64,000 nucleotides of DNA from Streptantibioticus_A sp037034305 (GCA_037034305.1 JBAGJY010000003.1:124001-188000); one strand, 5' to 3'. Counted from the stretch's first letter, positions 15,412-25,203 are shown. Made by a program: numbers and translations. The notes: generated by a model from the letters alone, not told the origin.

Positions 15412-16800
15412 GTGAGTGTTCGTCATGCGACCGGGAACCTCGGCCTCTTACGTGCTGGATGGCAACGCGTCATCGTGCTGTTCACCGTGGCGATGGCGGC
15501 CTTCGGCCTGCTGCTGACCATGTTCGGTACGACCGGCCACGGCGCCGCGCAGGGGTCCGCCGGTACCGCCGCACCCGGTGTCTACGGCAACCCCGGCACC
15601 GGCGCGCCGCCCAACGCCCGGCTCGGCTGGGGCTTCACCCACACCGAGTACAGCGCCGACCGGGGCAGCGCGGCCGCCGAGGGCAGTGCCGACAAACTGC
15701 TGGCCGCCCAGCCGCTGCCGCAGAACCAGGCCATCATGGGCTGGGGCGCCGACAACCCCGAACCGTCGCCCGGCCGGTACGACTTCAGCGGCCTGGACAG
15801 CCGTATCGCGCTGATCCGCAGGACCGGCGGCACGCCCGTGCTCACCCTGTGCTGCGCCCCCGACTGGATGAAGGGCGGCCCCTCCGGCAGCACCGACTGG
15901 TCGCGCATCGAGGCGGCGCCCACCCCGGAGCACTACGCCGACTTCGCCGACCTCGCCGCCAAGGTCGCCCGCCGCTACCCGGACGTGCACAACTTCATCG
16001 TGTGGAACGAGTTCAAGGGCTTTTGGAACGACAGCGCGCAACGCTGGGACTACGAGGACTACACCCGTCTGTACAACCTGGTCTACCGGGCCGTGAAGGC
16101 CGTCAGCCCGCGGAACCTGGTGGGCGGTCCGTATCTGAACATGGACAGCATCCCGCCCGGCACCAAGGACAACGCCTCGTCGGTCAGCGGCCCCTGGGGC
16201 AGCCTGGACCAGCGCGTCCTGGACGCTCTCGACTACTGGACGCGCGACAAGGCGGGCGCGGACTTCCTGGTGGTCGACGGATCGAGCACCACCCATGACG
16301 GCGCCCTAGTGCCCGACGACTTCAACGCCACCGGGAAGTTCCGCGACCTGAGCCGATGGCTGCGTCAGGACACCGGGCTGCCCCTGTGGTGGGCGGAGTG
16401 GTACGTCAAGCCCGACCACACCGTCTGGCCGGAGAACCGGCTGATGGCGGTGCAGGCCACCGCCATGATGCAACTCGCCGAAGGCGGCACGGACACCGCG
16501 TTCTACTGGAACCCGGAGTCCGAGAGCGGCGACTGCTCAGGCTGCCTGTGGACCGGCACCGAGGCCGACCAGCGGGGCGGCACCCCGCTGCCCATGCTGG
16601 ACCTGCTGCGCCGCTTCGCCGCCGCCTTCCCGCCCGGCGCCCCACTGAGCACCCCCGCCGTGGACAACGCCGACGTCAGGGCGCTGGAAAACGGCAGGAC
16701 ACTGCTGGCGGTGAACACCACCGACCAGCAGACCACCGCCCACATCGACGGCACGACCGTCAACCTCGGGCCCTACGCGGTCACTTGGACCACCCGGTGA
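15412..16800 (+). CDS. GH39-like beta-glycosidase, membrane-anchored or secreted
   Basis: 462 aa. A hydrophobic segment near residues 18-40 acts as signal anchor or signal peptide. The barrel resembles GH39 beta-xylosidases/iduronidases: the acid/base Glu lies in NFIVWNEFKGFW and the probable nucleophile Glu in PLWWAEWYV. A small beta domain at the end (LLAVNTTDQQTTAHIDGT) is also typical of the family. It stands next to a convergent glycan-assembly operon, so it may trim or process the polymer. The start is GTG at 15412; no clear ribosome site. Confidence 0.8.
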   Translation: MSVRHATGNLGLLRAGWQRVIVLFTVAMAAFGLLLTMFGTTGHGAAQGSAGTAAPGVYGNPGTGAPPNARLGWGFTHTEYSADRGSAAAEGSADKLLAAQPLPQNQAIMGWGADNPEPSPGRYDFSGLDSRIALIRRTGGTPVLTLCCAPDWMKGGPSGSTDWSRIEAAPTPEHYADFADLAAKVARRYPDVHNFIVWNEFKGFWNDSAQRWDYEDYTRLYNLVYRAVKAVSPRNLVGGPYLNMDSIPPGTKDNASSVSGPWGSLDQRVLDALDYWTRDKAGADFLVVDGSSTTHDGALVPDDFNATGKFRDLSRWLRQDTGLPLWWAEWYVKPDHTVWPENRLMAVQATAMMQLAEGGTDTAFYWNPESESGDCSGCLWTGTEADQRGGTPLPMLDLLRRFAAAFPPGAPLSTPAVDNADVRALENGRTLLAVNTTDQQTTAHIDGTTVNLGPYAVTWTTR

Positions 16801-16817
16801 GCACGACCGCCACCATC

Positions 16818-19800
16818 TCAGCTCAACGTGGCGAAGCGGTCCACCAGACAGGCCAGGAACACCACCAGCAGCGGCAGCGCCAGCCAGAAGGACACCTTCA
16901 TGCCGCGCCGCCCGCGCTGCTCCGGCACCACGACCCGTACCACCTCGCGGGCGCCGAGCAGCACCAGCAGCAGCACCGCCGCGATCGCGCCCACCACGGT
17001 CCACCGCGTCCACGTCACCACCGGGCCGACCCTGCCGACCACCGGACGCGGCACCGCGCCCTTGGGCGGTGCCGTCAACTCGAAGACGGCGGCGTCCGGG
17101 TCGGACATCACCTCGCGCAGGTCCGCGCGGGCACTCAGTGCGGCCACCACCCGGGTGCGCCAGTCGGCCGGATAGCCCGCGTCCAGTTGCAGATAGCTGG
17201 CGGTGCCGGAGGTGACCAGCAGGTACGACCGCGGACCCGCCGCCTTCAGCTGGGCGACCATGCCGCCGACCCGCGACGGGTCACGGGGCGCCAGCACCCC
17301 GCGGTAGTCGACCTTCTCCATGTCCCGGGCCATCCACGGCAGGTTGGGTGTGGGGTCGTTGGCCGGATCCTTGCTGGGCCACAGCAGCCGGGCGGACGGC
17401 GAGTCATGCCCGTACACGTAGTCCAGCGCCGCGACCTCGCCGGTGCGCACCCGCTCGAACGGCTCGTTGCCCCAACGGGCCACCAGGAAGCCGCCGGTCA
17501 GCACCAGTCCCGCCAGCAGCAGCGCCGCCAGAGCAGTCCACGAACGCCGCGAGGAGGCGCGCGGGAAGAACGCCAGCGCCGCCAGCACGCTCGCCCCCGG
17601 CAGCGCGAACAGGAAGACCCGCAGCGCCATCTCACCGCCGTACGACTGCATGCCGAACCCCAGGAACGGCACCAGCATCAAGATCAGCAGCGCCCGGTCG
17701 CTGACCCCGGACCACCGCCTGCGCAGCCAGCCGAACGCGGCCAGCGCCAGCACCGCCACCGCGAGCAGAACCCGTGAGTACAGCACCAGTTTGTGCGTGG
17801 GGGAGCCGCCCTGGATGCGGCCGGAGACACTGGAGGAGACGTTGCCGCCCAGCGAACCCAAACCGCCGAAGAGGTCGTTGAAGTGCCCCGACCAGTACGG
17901 CTCGGCCAGAAAGCCCACCCACGCCACCACCATGACCCCGCACAGCAGCGGCAGCCCGCGCAGCGTCGAGCGCTTCCAGACCACCAGCGCCGCGGCCACC
18001 CCGAGCATCATGAACGGAGTGAGCTGGTGGCTGACCACGGACGCCGCGAACAGCGCCAGCAGCACGCCGAGCAGCACCGCCAGGTCGGCCCGGCCCGCCG
18101 GACGCGCCGGCGCCTCGCCCGGCAGCCGCCCGGTGCCCCCGGTGTGCGGGGAGCGGAACCACACCAGCAGTACCGCCACGAACATGACGTAGAAGAGGTA
18201 GTTGACCGACTGCGGCGAGAAGTAGTCCTGGCCGACCCAGCCGCACAGCACGAACAGCCAGGCCGCGGCCCACCTGGCCCGCCAGTTCGCCCGGATCGCG
18301 TGCAGCAGCAGCATCAGCGGTGCCAGGTAGAGCAGTTCGACCGCCAGCGGCCACCAGCGCAGCAGCTCGGTCAGGTCGGTGATCCCGCAGGCCTTGGTGA
18401 CCAGCGCGACGCCCGCGAAGAACCCCGGCCAGGAGAAGCGCGCGTCAAGATAGGGGACCGCGTGGCCGGTCCGGTCGACGTACTCGATGAACCCCGCGTG
18501 CTGCCAGGCGGTCGGAAAGCGCGGCTGCGACTCCAGCACCGCGGGCACGGCGTGCAGCGACACCACCGTCGCCAGCAGCACGGCCAGCAGCAGCCACGCA
18601 CGGCAGCGGGGCAGCGCCAGCGCCCAACAGAACGCCAGCACGAGCAGCGCCGCGCCCACGAGGGTGCGCAGCGGCAGTACCGAGACCAGCCCCAGGCCGT
18701 TCATCCGGTCCAGCGAGGCGTCGTCCATCCCGCGCAGCGGCAGCCAGTACAGCGTCAGCGCCGCGGCCAGCGTCAGCCAGCCGCCGAGCCCGGCCCAGGA
18801 CCAGCCCGCCAGCCGCTGCCGCAACGGAACCCGCGGGCGCTCGGCAGGCTGTGCGGGGGGTGGCTGCGACGCAGGCTGCGCGGTGGTCCCCTCGGCGCGC
18901 GACTCCTGGTGGGTCTGCGGAGGCGGCAGGACGTAGGGCCGCCGCTCCAGATGGTCGAAGTCCAGCCGTACACCGAGCGGCAGGGTGTCCTGGTCGATCG
19001 CGGCACGCAGCGCCCAACGGGTGCCGAACACCAGCGTGTCGGTGTCCAGCGGCACCGGCTCCCGCGCCTGGGCCGAGGCCGGTGCGGCGGCCGCAGAGGG
19101 CGTACGCAGGATCCGTACCAGGCCGAAGCAGGCGATCACCGCGATCACCGTCTGGCTGCCCAGTTCCGCCACACCCGCGCCGACGATGCCCAGCGGCGGC
19201 AGCAGGAGCAGAGTGGACCCCAGCACCAGCACACACAGCAGCCCTTGGAGCACAGCGATCCGCGAGGTCCGGCTCTGTGCCCGCAGCACCCCGAAGTACG
19301 CCTCGAACAGCACCCGGGTGAGCGAGGCTACGGCCATGAAACGCAGCAGCGGCCCGCCCTTGGCCGCGTATCCCGCGCCGAAGACATGCAGTATCTGCGG
19401 TGCGAAGACCGCCAGGGTCATGCAGATCGGAATCATGATCCGGGCCATCCGGCGCAGTGCCGCCCGGCAGTTCTCGGCGATCCGCGACGGATCGTGCGCG
19501 CCCTCCACCGTGAGCGACGCGCCCATGTTGATCGCCAGCAGGTCCACCGTGCCGCCGATGGTGGAGGTGATGTAGAAGTAGGCGTTGTCCTCGGAGCTGA
19601 TCCGCGCCGCGACGATCACCGGCACCAGGTAGATCACCGCCAGCGCGAACAGCGACCCGGTGTAGTCCCCGGCCAGGAACCGGCCGATCTCCCGCGCCGA
19701 CGGCGGATCCGACCTGTCCTGGGTCGCGGCGACATGGCGCGGGATCAGCCGACGGAAGACCAGCCAGCCCAGCGGCAGTACGGACAGCGCGATCGCCGCG

Positions 19801-20474
19801 ACCCAGGAGACGAACACCCCGGTCGCCGGGATCATCGTGGCCAGCAGCACCAGCAGGGCGAGCTTGGCGGTGGAGAACACCGTGTTGCCGAACGGCACCC
19901 ACACCGCGCTGCGCAGCCCGGTGAGCACCCCGTCCTGGAGGGTGAGCACAGACCAGGCCACCACCGCGCCGACGAACGCCAGCCCCGGCACCACCCCGCT
20001 GAGGAAGTGGTACGAGGGCCCCCACCACCCCAGCGTGAGCAGGAACGCCCCGGTGGCGGCGGCCACCACCAGCGAACTCGCCAGATACGTAGCGGAGATG
20101 AGCCGCGCGGCGCGCCTGCCCGCGACCGGGATGAACCGGGCCAGCGCGCCGGTGAGGGTGACCGCGGTGATCCCGGCGAGGAACTTCATCGCCGCGATCG
20201 CGGCCGATCCCCGGCCCACCGCGTCATCGCTGTAGTAGCGGGCGGCGATCAGCCAGTAACCGAGCCCGAGCACCGCGGAGACCCCGGTGTTGAGCATCAG
20301 CGCGTAGGCGTTGCGGAACAGTGGATCGCCCCCGCCGCGCCGCCCCGGCAGCCGCAACCAGCCGCGTCTGGGCGGACGTTCGGCGGCGATCCCTGAGCCC
20401 GCCGCTGTCCGGCCGGGTGCCCCCCGGCCGGTGGCGCTCGTACCGGATGTCTCCTGGGTGGTCGTCTCAGACAC
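16818..20474 (-). CDS. Polysaccharide flippase fused to a second polytopic (GT-C-like) domain
   Basis: 1,218 aa from GTG 20474, which overlaps the deacetylase stop by 8 nt. Residues about 55-460 form a Wzx/MATE-type flippase (FRNAYALMLNTGVSAVLGLGYW and 12 or more TM segments). A Pro/Gln/Arg-rich cytosolic linker (about 460-560) leads to a second module with about ten more TM segments, a large extracytosolic part with RFSWPGFFAG and YFSPQSVNYL, and a soluble domain before two final TM helices. That layout is like membrane GT-C glycosyltransferases or polymerases. I infer export and modification or polymerisation of a lipid-linked glycan by one protein. Last gene of the operon. Confidence 0.75.
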   Translation of the reverse strand: MSETTTQETSGTSATGRGAPGRTAAGSGIAAERPPRRGWLRLPGRRGGGDPLFRNAYALMLNTGVSAVLGLGYWLIAARYYSDDAVGRGSAAIAAMKFLAGITAVTLTGALARFIPVAGRRAARLISATYLASSLVVAAATGAFLLTLGWWGPSYHFLSGVVPGLAFVGAVVAWSVLTLQDGVLTGLRSAVWVPFGNTVFSTAKLALLVLLATMIPATGVFVSWVAAIALSVLPLGWLVFRRLIPRHVAATQDRSDPPSAREIGRFLAGDYTGSLFALAVIYLVPVIVAARISSEDNAYFYITSTIGGTVDLLAINMGASLTVEGAHDPSRIAENCRAALRRMARIMIPICMTLAVFAPQILHVFGAGYAAKGGPLLRFMAVASLTRVLFEAYFGVLRAQSRTSRIAVLQGLLCVLVLGSTLLLLPPLGIVGAGVAELGSQTVIAVIACFGLVRILRTPSAAAAPASAQAREPVPLDTDTLVFGTRWALRAAIDQDTLPLGVRLDFDHLERRPYVLPPPQTHQESRAEGTTAQPASQPPPAQPAERPRVPLRQRLAGWSWAGLGGWLTLAAALTLYWLPLRGMDDASLDRMNGLGLVSVLPLRTLVGAALLVLAFCWALALPRCRAWLLLAVLLATVVSLHAVPAVLESQPRFPTAWQHAGFIEYVDRTGHAVPYLDARFSWPGFFAGVALVTKACGITDLTELLRWWPLAVELLYLAPLMLLLHAIRANWRARWAAAWLFVLCGWVGQDYFSPQSVNYLFYVMFVAVLLVWFRSPHTGGTGRLPGEAPARPAGRADLAVLLGVLLALFAASVVSHQLTPFMMLGVAAALVVWKRSTLRGLPLLCGVMVVAWVGFLAEPYWSGHFNDLFGGLGSLGGNVSSSVSGRIQGGSPTHKLVLYSRVLLAVAVLALAAFGWLRRRWSGVSDRALLILMLVPFLGFGMQSYGGEMALRVFLFALPGASVLAALAFFPRASSRRSWTALAALLLAGLVLTGGFLVARWGNEPFERVRTGEVAALDYVYGHDSPSARLLWPSKDPANDPTPNLPWMARDMEKVDYRGVLAPRDPSRVGGMVAQLKAAGPRSYLLVTSGTASYLQLDAGYPADWRTRVVAALSARADLREVMSDPDAAVFELTAPPKGAVPRPVVGRVGPVVTWTRWTVVGAIAAVLLLVLLGAREVVRVVVPEQRGRRGMKVSFWLALPLLVVFLACLVDRFATLS

Positions 20475-21279
20475 GGGCTCCGCGTACCTTCCCCAGCGCT
20501 CGGCGGGTTCTGCGCACCATGGCATAACTCTTCGTCAACGCCCGGTCCTTGGCGAAGTTCCGGGCCACGGCGCGGCCTTCGACGAGTCGTTCGAACTCGG
20601 CCGTCGAGGTGGACCGGCGCACGGTGACCCGGCGCAGCGCGTACGGCCCCTGCGCCCGGCAGGCCAGCCGGTTGCCCACCGCGAGCGAGATGCCGAACCC
20701 GCCGGTGCGCACCATGCGCCGCACCCGTGGGCTGGAGTAGCCGTACGGATAGGCGAAGGAGACCGGCGGGGCGTCCAGTTCCTCGGTGAGGATCTCCTTG
20801 CAGCGCAGCACCTCGAACCACAACCGGTCGTCGCGGAGTTGGTCCAGTTGCGGATGGCTGTGGCTGTGCCCGCCGACCTCCACCCCGCACGCCGCCAGCT
20901 CGCGTACCTGGTCCCAGTCCAGCATGGTGTCCAGCGCGCCCGGAGCCCGGTCCCGCGACTCGCGCCCGAGCACCCAGCCGGTCGAGGTGAACAAGGTGGC
21001 CGGGAAGTCGTGCCGCAGCAGTTCCGGCAGCGCGTACCGGTGCACGCCCTCGTACCCGTCGTCGAACGTGATGAGCACCGGGCGCTGCGGCAGCGCACGC
21101 CGTCCGTCCCGCCAGACGGCGGCCAACTGCCGGGTGGTCAGCGGCGTGCAGCCGCGCTCCGCCAGCAACTCCATCTGCTCGGCGAACGCCGAAGGCGTCA
21201 CCGAAAGGGCGCGCGTCGCCTTCGCCGGGGCGTCGCTGATCGCGTGGTACATCAAGATGGGCAGCCCGCCTGTGGTCAT
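20467..21279 (-). CDS. Polysaccharide deacetylase (NodB/CE4 family)
   Basis: 270 aa with the CE4 motifs in order: VLITFDDGYEG (catalytic Asp and metal Asp), GGHSHSHPQL (metal His pair) and FAYPYGY. These zinc-dependent enzymes remove N- or O-acetyl groups from glycans. There is no signal peptide, so action on a lipid-linked intermediate or lack of classical export is possible. ATG at 21279 overlaps the upstream glycosyltransferase stop by 4 nt, and its stop overlaps the flippase start, placing it in a four-gene operon. Confidence 0.9.
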   Translation of the reverse strand: MTTGGLPILMYHAISDAPAKATRALSVTPSAFAEQMELLAERGCTPLTTRQLAAVWRDGRRALPQRPVLITFDDGYEGVHRYALPELLRHDFPATLFTSTGWVLGRESRDRAPGALDTMLDWDQVRELAACGVEVGGHSHSHPQLDQLRDDRLWFEVLRCKEILTEELDAPPVSFAYPYGYSSPRVRRMVRTGGFGISLAVGNRLACRAQGPYALRRVTVRRSTSTAEFERLVEGRAVARNFAKDRALTKSYAMVRRTRRALGKVRGARV

Positions 21280-22328
21280 GCCACCGCTCCCGGTCTGTGC
21301 TGTTCACCGCGTTGGGCTTCCCGGGACGCGTCGGCCGTCCCGGGATCGGTGCCGTCGGCTCGCGCCTCGGCGATGACGAACCGGCCGCCGCGCCGGGAGC
21401 GCAGGGTCCCGACGGCGTATCCGGCCGCCGTCGTCGCCAGCCCGGCCACGATCGCACCGGCCCGGGCCAGGCCGCTGACCCGGCCGAGCAGCGCGTCCCG
21501 CACGCCCCGAGCGACGCCGGACGGCAACACCCTTGTGGTGTAACGGCGTTCGGCCGCCAGCCCGGCCTCGGTGCCCACGCTGCGGGCCACCAGCGCCTTG
21601 GACAGGCCCTCGGCGTAGCAGCGGGTGCGGAAGTACCCGAAGCGTTCCCGGGCCGGTGGCACCCGGTGGTGGATGACCGCGCGGTCGTCGATCAGCAGCA
21701 GCGCGTCCGGGCGGGCCCGCCGCAGCCGGATGCACAGTTCGGTCTCCTCGCAGCCCAGCGGGCGTTTGTCGCCGTCCCGGCCGATCCCGGTCGCGAAGCC
21801 GCCCGCGGCGTCGAACGCGGTGCGCCGGAACGAGGCGTTCCCGCCGAGTACGTTGCGCACCGGCACCCGGCCGGGCGGCAGGCCGAGATAGGTGCAGCCC
21901 ACCACCCACTCGAACTCGCGCGGGAACCAGGCCGGGCGGTGCCCCGACGCCCAGGCGGGCATGGTCCTGCCGCCCACGGCCAGCACCCGCGGGTCCTCGT
22001 AGGCCGCCAGGAAGTGCCGCAGCCAGTCGCGTTCGGCCACCGCGTCGTCGTCCAGGAACGCGATGACCGAGCCGGTGGACGCGGCGATCCCGGTGTTGCG
22101 GCCCGCGGACAGGCCGCGCGGACCGGCGTTGGGCAGCACGCTGACGACCTCGTCGTCCGCGTACCGCTCGCTCAACCGGGCCAGCAGCGCGGGGTTGTGG
22201 TCCACCACGAGCAGTGTCTCGTGTGCCGGGAGGCTCTGCGCCCGCACCGAGGCCACCGCGGCGAGTATGTCGCCCCAGCGGTCCTCGGTGTAGACGCAGA
22301 TCACCACGGAGACGGTCTCCGTGCTCAA
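21276..22328 (-). CDS. GT2-family glycosyltransferase
   Basis: 350 aa. SVVICVYTEDRW begins the GT-A fold; the metal-binding DxD motif is FLDDDAV, and LGGNASFRRTAFDAAGGF followed by GCEETELCIRLRR is the usual acceptor and catalytic region. It likely transfers a sugar from a nucleotide donor to a growing surface glycan. It starts with TTG at 22328, overlapping the previous stop as TTGA and preceded by GGGGGAGG. A C-terminal hydrophobic stretch (AGAIVAGLATTAAGYAVG) may associate with the membrane. Confidence 0.88.
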   Translation of the reverse strand: MSTETVSVVICVYTEDRWGDILAAVASVRAQSLPAHETLLVVDHNPALLARLSERYADDEVVSVLPNAGPRGLSAGRNTGIAASTGSVIAFLDDDAVAERDWLRHFLAAYEDPRVLAVGGRTMPAWASGHRPAWFPREFEWVVGCTYLGLPPGRVPVRNVLGGNASFRRTAFDAAGGFATGIGRDGDKRPLGCEETELCIRLRRARPDALLLIDDRAVIHHRVPPARERFGYFRTRCYAEGLSKALVARSVGTEAGLAAERRYTTRVLPSGVARGVRDALLGRVSGLARAGAIVAGLATTAAGYAVGTLRSRRGGRFVIAEARADGTDPGTADASREAQRGEQHRPGAVA

Positions 22329-23173
22329 GAACCCTCCCCCAGGTTGGCGCCGGCGGGCAGCACCGCCGGGCGGGAGCGCAGCCGACGGGATCTGTGCTCG
22401 CGCAGGATGACCTTCAGCACACGCAGGCCGTCCCGTACCGCCCGCAGGTTGCTGGCGCCGTGGATGCGCAGATGTTCGTGGCTGGGAATCTCCTGCACCT
22501 TCAAGCCGGCCTTGACCACTCGGATGTTCATCAGCGTCTCCACCTCGAAGCCGGCGCAGTCCAGCGCGATGTGGTCCAGGCAGTGTCTCCAGAAGGCGTT
22601 GTAGCCGTAGCACAGGTCGGTGTAGCGGGCCCCGAACTTGGCGTTGACCAGTGCGCACAGCACCCAGTTGCCGAGCTTGCGGATCGGCGTCATGTCGTCG
22701 GTGCCGCCGCCGTTGGCGAAGCGTGAGCCCTTGGCGAAGTCGGCCCCGGAGACCAGGGCGGAGACATAGCTGACGATCTCGTTGCCGTCGGCCGAGCCGT
22801 CGGCGTCCACCATCACGATGATCTCGCCGGTGGCCGCGGCGAACCCGCTGATCAGGGCGTCGCCCTTGCCGCGGCCGCGCTGCTCGACGACGGTCACCGA
22901 AGGCCACAGTTCACGGGCGACCTTCACGGTGTCGTCGGTGGAGTGCCCGTCGACCAGGACGACCTCGTGGATCCAGGGCGGCAGTGTGGCGAACACATGG
23001 GGAAGGTTCTCCGCCTCGTTCATCGCCGGGATGACGACGCTGACCGGCGGAGTGATCGCCAGGTGTGTGGAGATCGGCCGGAAGCTCGCAGAAGTGGCGA
23101 CCGCGGTGCGGTCCGTTGACGGGTTGGAACTTAGTGATGGCCCGGGTAGGGCCGGTTGAACATAGGAGCTCAT
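22325..23173 (-). CDS. GT2-family glycosyltransferase, DPM/DPG synthase-like
   Basis: 282 aa. PPVSVVIPAMNEAENLPHVF, VVLVDGHSTDDT and VMVDADGSADGNEI with the DxD-type VDADGS motif place it in the dolichyl/polyprenyl-phosphate sugar synthase group. It probably charges polyprenyl phosphate with a sugar for the pathway encoded downstream. First gene of the overlapping minus-strand operon; its promoter must lie in 23174-23722. Confidence 0.88.
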   Translation of the reverse strand: MSSYVQPALPGPSLSSNPSTDRTAVATSASFRPISTHLAITPPVSVVIPAMNEAENLPHVFATLPPWIHEVVLVDGHSTDDTVKVARELWPSVTVVEQRGRGKGDALISGFAAATGEIIVMVDADGSADGNEIVSYVSALVSGADFAKGSRFANGGGTDDMTPIRKLGNWVLCALVNAKFGARYTDLCYGYNAFWRHCLDHIALDCAGFEVETLMNIRVVKAGLKVQEIPSHEHLRIHGASNLRAVRDGLRVLKVILREHRSRRLRSRPAVLPAGANLGEGS

Positions 23174-23722
23174 GAGTCCGTTTCCCTCTCGTCCGGTCGA
23201 CCGCCCGCGTCGGGCGGCCCGTGTCGTGGGTCCGGTTCGAAAGGGGGGTCACACCTGGCCCATGCCGTCTACACCCAGGGCGGTACCGCCCATGGGTGTG
23301 TCCGGCGCCTTGCGGGCCCGGTGAGTTGGCGTACGTGACCGGCCGCGCGGTGCGCGGCTCGGCACATGCGCAGTGTCCGAGCACGGCACCCCCCTACCGC
23401 GCCCCGCACCGTTCCATCGCGGCCTGCTGAGCCCCCTCCCCTGAGGTCTCCTGGGGCCGCCCTTCCCTGATGGCTGGTGCGGGTGGATGTCCGACGGTAT
23501 TGATGATTAGGACTCTAAGGCAAGACCCGGCGTCGTGATTCATAATTGACGGAAAATACTACCCGGCTGACTTTTTGATCTTGCCTTGGTGATCGAACTT
23601 GCGAGTAGGTGAGCTATTTCTTTCGACTCGCCCGACAAATGAGCTGGGTGGCGGGTTGTACGCGAACTCGCCGCGATCCGGCGCGAAGGAGCGCCGGGTG
23701 CGCACGGTGGCACGGGGGCGCG
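23174..23722. other. Gene-free, AT-richer region upstream of the glycan operon
   Basis: 549 bp with no convincing gene. The half from about 23480 to 23640 is clearly AT-richer than the surroundings. A long imperfect hairpin at 23271-23299 has arms ACACCCA-GGGCGGT with one bulged base; its core GGGCGGTACCGCCC is a perfect palindrome. The region should hold the promoter of the glycosyltransferase operon and the end of the acyltransferase transcript. I cannot name a promoter. Confidence 0.55.
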
Positions 23723-24832
23723 TCAGCGATCGGCCCGCAGCCGCCCCACCAGCTTGAGCAACTGGTCGGCGCGGCCCCGGAGTTGGGGGCGCGCGAGCAC
23801 CGCGTTGCGGGCCGCCCGTACCGGCGCGCGCCTGACCAGATGAGCGAGGGCGACCGGATGGCGCCTTGTCACCCAGCCCTCGCTCACCGAAAGTTCACGC
23901 GTTTTGAGCGAGTCTTTGTATTCTTTTTCTCCGCGGCCGAGATCAAGATAGGAGATACCGTTCGCCGCAGCCGCCTCGGCCATTCTCAGGTGCAACGCGA
24001 GACCCGGCGAGTATTTACCGAACGCGGTGTCGTACGCCGGGAACCAGCAGGCGACCACCCGTTCGGAACGCAACCCGAAATGCGCCGCCACCGGACGACC
24101 GCCCGCGTAGAGCACGGAGAGCTGTCCGGCGAAGTCGGCCCCGCGCACCGTGAAGAGGTGCTCCACCAGCCGCACGATCCACGGCCGGGCGAACCGGTCG
24201 CTCCGCCCCGTCCTGCGGTACTGCGCGGACTTCCAGTCCATCAGCGTGCGCAGCGCGGCCGGATCGCGCTCGTCGTGCACGTACCGCAGTCCGCCCGCGT
24301 CCCGTTCCAGCCTGCGCTCCTTGGCGAGCGTGGTGCGGACGAACTTCGGCGCGTGGGCCCGCAGATACCCCAGGTACGCCTCGTACCCCTGCTCCACGTC
24401 GATCACCGGAGAGGGGTACGAACCGGTGGCGCCCACCTCGAAGGGCTTCTCGCCCTCCACCAGGTGGTCGAACTCCCAGATCCCCAGCCGACAGGCGCGC
24501 AGCAACTCCCGCGCCTCCCACTGGAAACCCGGCCGATACACCAGCCCCTGGCAGTCCGACAACCCGAGGCCGACCGCCCGGCCCACTCCCAACGCCGTGC
24601 GCTGGAACGGGAAGAACGCCGCGGGAACAGTCGGCGCGCCGTCCTCGTAGACCACCGCCACCCGCACTCCGCGTCGGAAGCGGTCCACCGCCAGCGTGAA
24701 CTGCGGTGACAGGAACGGACTCGCCAGTGCCGGGCTGCCATGGCCCCAGGCCCGTGACTGGAACCCGGTCCAGGCCGCGCGCTCGGCCTCGGTCAGCTCG
24801 GCCGGGCGCAGCACGCGTATCCAGGGTCTCAA
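23723..24832 (-). CDS. GNAT/FemAB-like acyltransferase (BioF2-like)
   Basis: 369 aa from TTG 24832. The N-terminal half (VAVVYEDGAPTVPAAFFPFQR) and the C-terminal half (LSVLYAGGRPVAAHFGLRSE, SPGLALHLRMAEAAAANGI, YLDLGRGEKEYK) are the paired GNAT folds of the BioF2-like/Acetyltransf_6 group, seen in polysaccharide clusters as acyl or aminoacyl modifiers. The TTG start overlaps the stop of the small membrane-protein gene. Together with the adjacent deacetylase and glycosyltransferases this suggests glycan acylation; the substrate is unknown. Confidence 0.8.
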   Translation of the reverse strand: MRPWIRVLRPAELTEAERAAWTGFQSRAWGHGSPALASPFLSPQFTLAVDRFRRGVRVAVVYEDGAPTVPAAFFPFQRTALGVGRAVGLGLSDCQGLVYRPGFQWEARELLRACRLGIWEFDHLVEGEKPFEVGATGSYPSPVIDVEQGYEAYLGYLRAHAPKFVRTTLAKERRLERDAGGLRYVHDERDPAALRTLMDWKSAQYRRTGRSDRFARPWIVRLVEHLFTVRGADFAGQLSVLYAGGRPVAAHFGLRSERVVACWFPAYDTAFGKYSPGLALHLRMAEAAAANGISYLDLGRGEKEYKDSLKTRELSVSEGWVTRRHPVALAHLVRRAPVRAARNAVLARPQLRGRADQLLKLVGRLRADR

Positions 24833-25203
24833 GGATCGCGCCTTCGCACCGTCATCCCGTAGCTGCGGCGGGCCAGCGGCAGCAGGAACAGCGTCGCGCT
24901 CAACGCCGCGACCACCGTCACACCGCCGCGGATCGACCACAGGCGAAGCATCAGCATCACCTGGCCGACCAGCAGGTCCAGCACGATCGAGCCGACCGCG
25001 GCGACCACCACCCGGGTCAGCGGGTCGAGGCCGCGCAGCGTACTGGCGAGCGCGGCCCCGGGCGCGACGATCAGGAAGAAGAAGGTGAACGGCGCGCGCA
25101 GCGGCGAACTGATGTCGGCCAGTACGAGCGCGGCACCGGCCACTCCCGTGCCGACGGCGGCACCAGCGAGAAGTGGCAGTGATTCCTTGGCAACTGGATG
25201 CAT
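24829..25203 (-). CDS. Small membrane protein, four TM segments
   Basis: 124 aa, almost wholly hydrophobic: segments near residues 9-29, 36-55, 63-86 and 92-110. No family recognised. It is translationally coupled to the acyltransferase (TTGA overlap) and may anchor it or move its substrate. An upstream ATG at 25203 is the only sensible start. Confidence 0.7.
   Translation of the reverse strand: MHPVAKESLPLLAGAAVGTGVAGAALVLADISSPLRAPFTFFFLIVAPGAALASTLRGLDPLTRVVVAAVGSIVLDLLVGQVMLMLRLWSIRGGVTVVAALSATLFLLPLARRSYGMTVRRRDP

Noticed and set aside
13271..15415. Long plus-strand frame of 714 codons across the CoA transferase and AAA ATPase
   Set aside because: It is a high-GC antisense frame with low-complexity Arg/Gly/Pro composition; both real genes read on the minus strand with clear motifs.
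16818..20525. Start of the flippase at 20525
   Set aside because: The first 17 codons lie within the deacetylase gene and are not conserved-looking; GTG 20474 fits the operon overlap pattern better.
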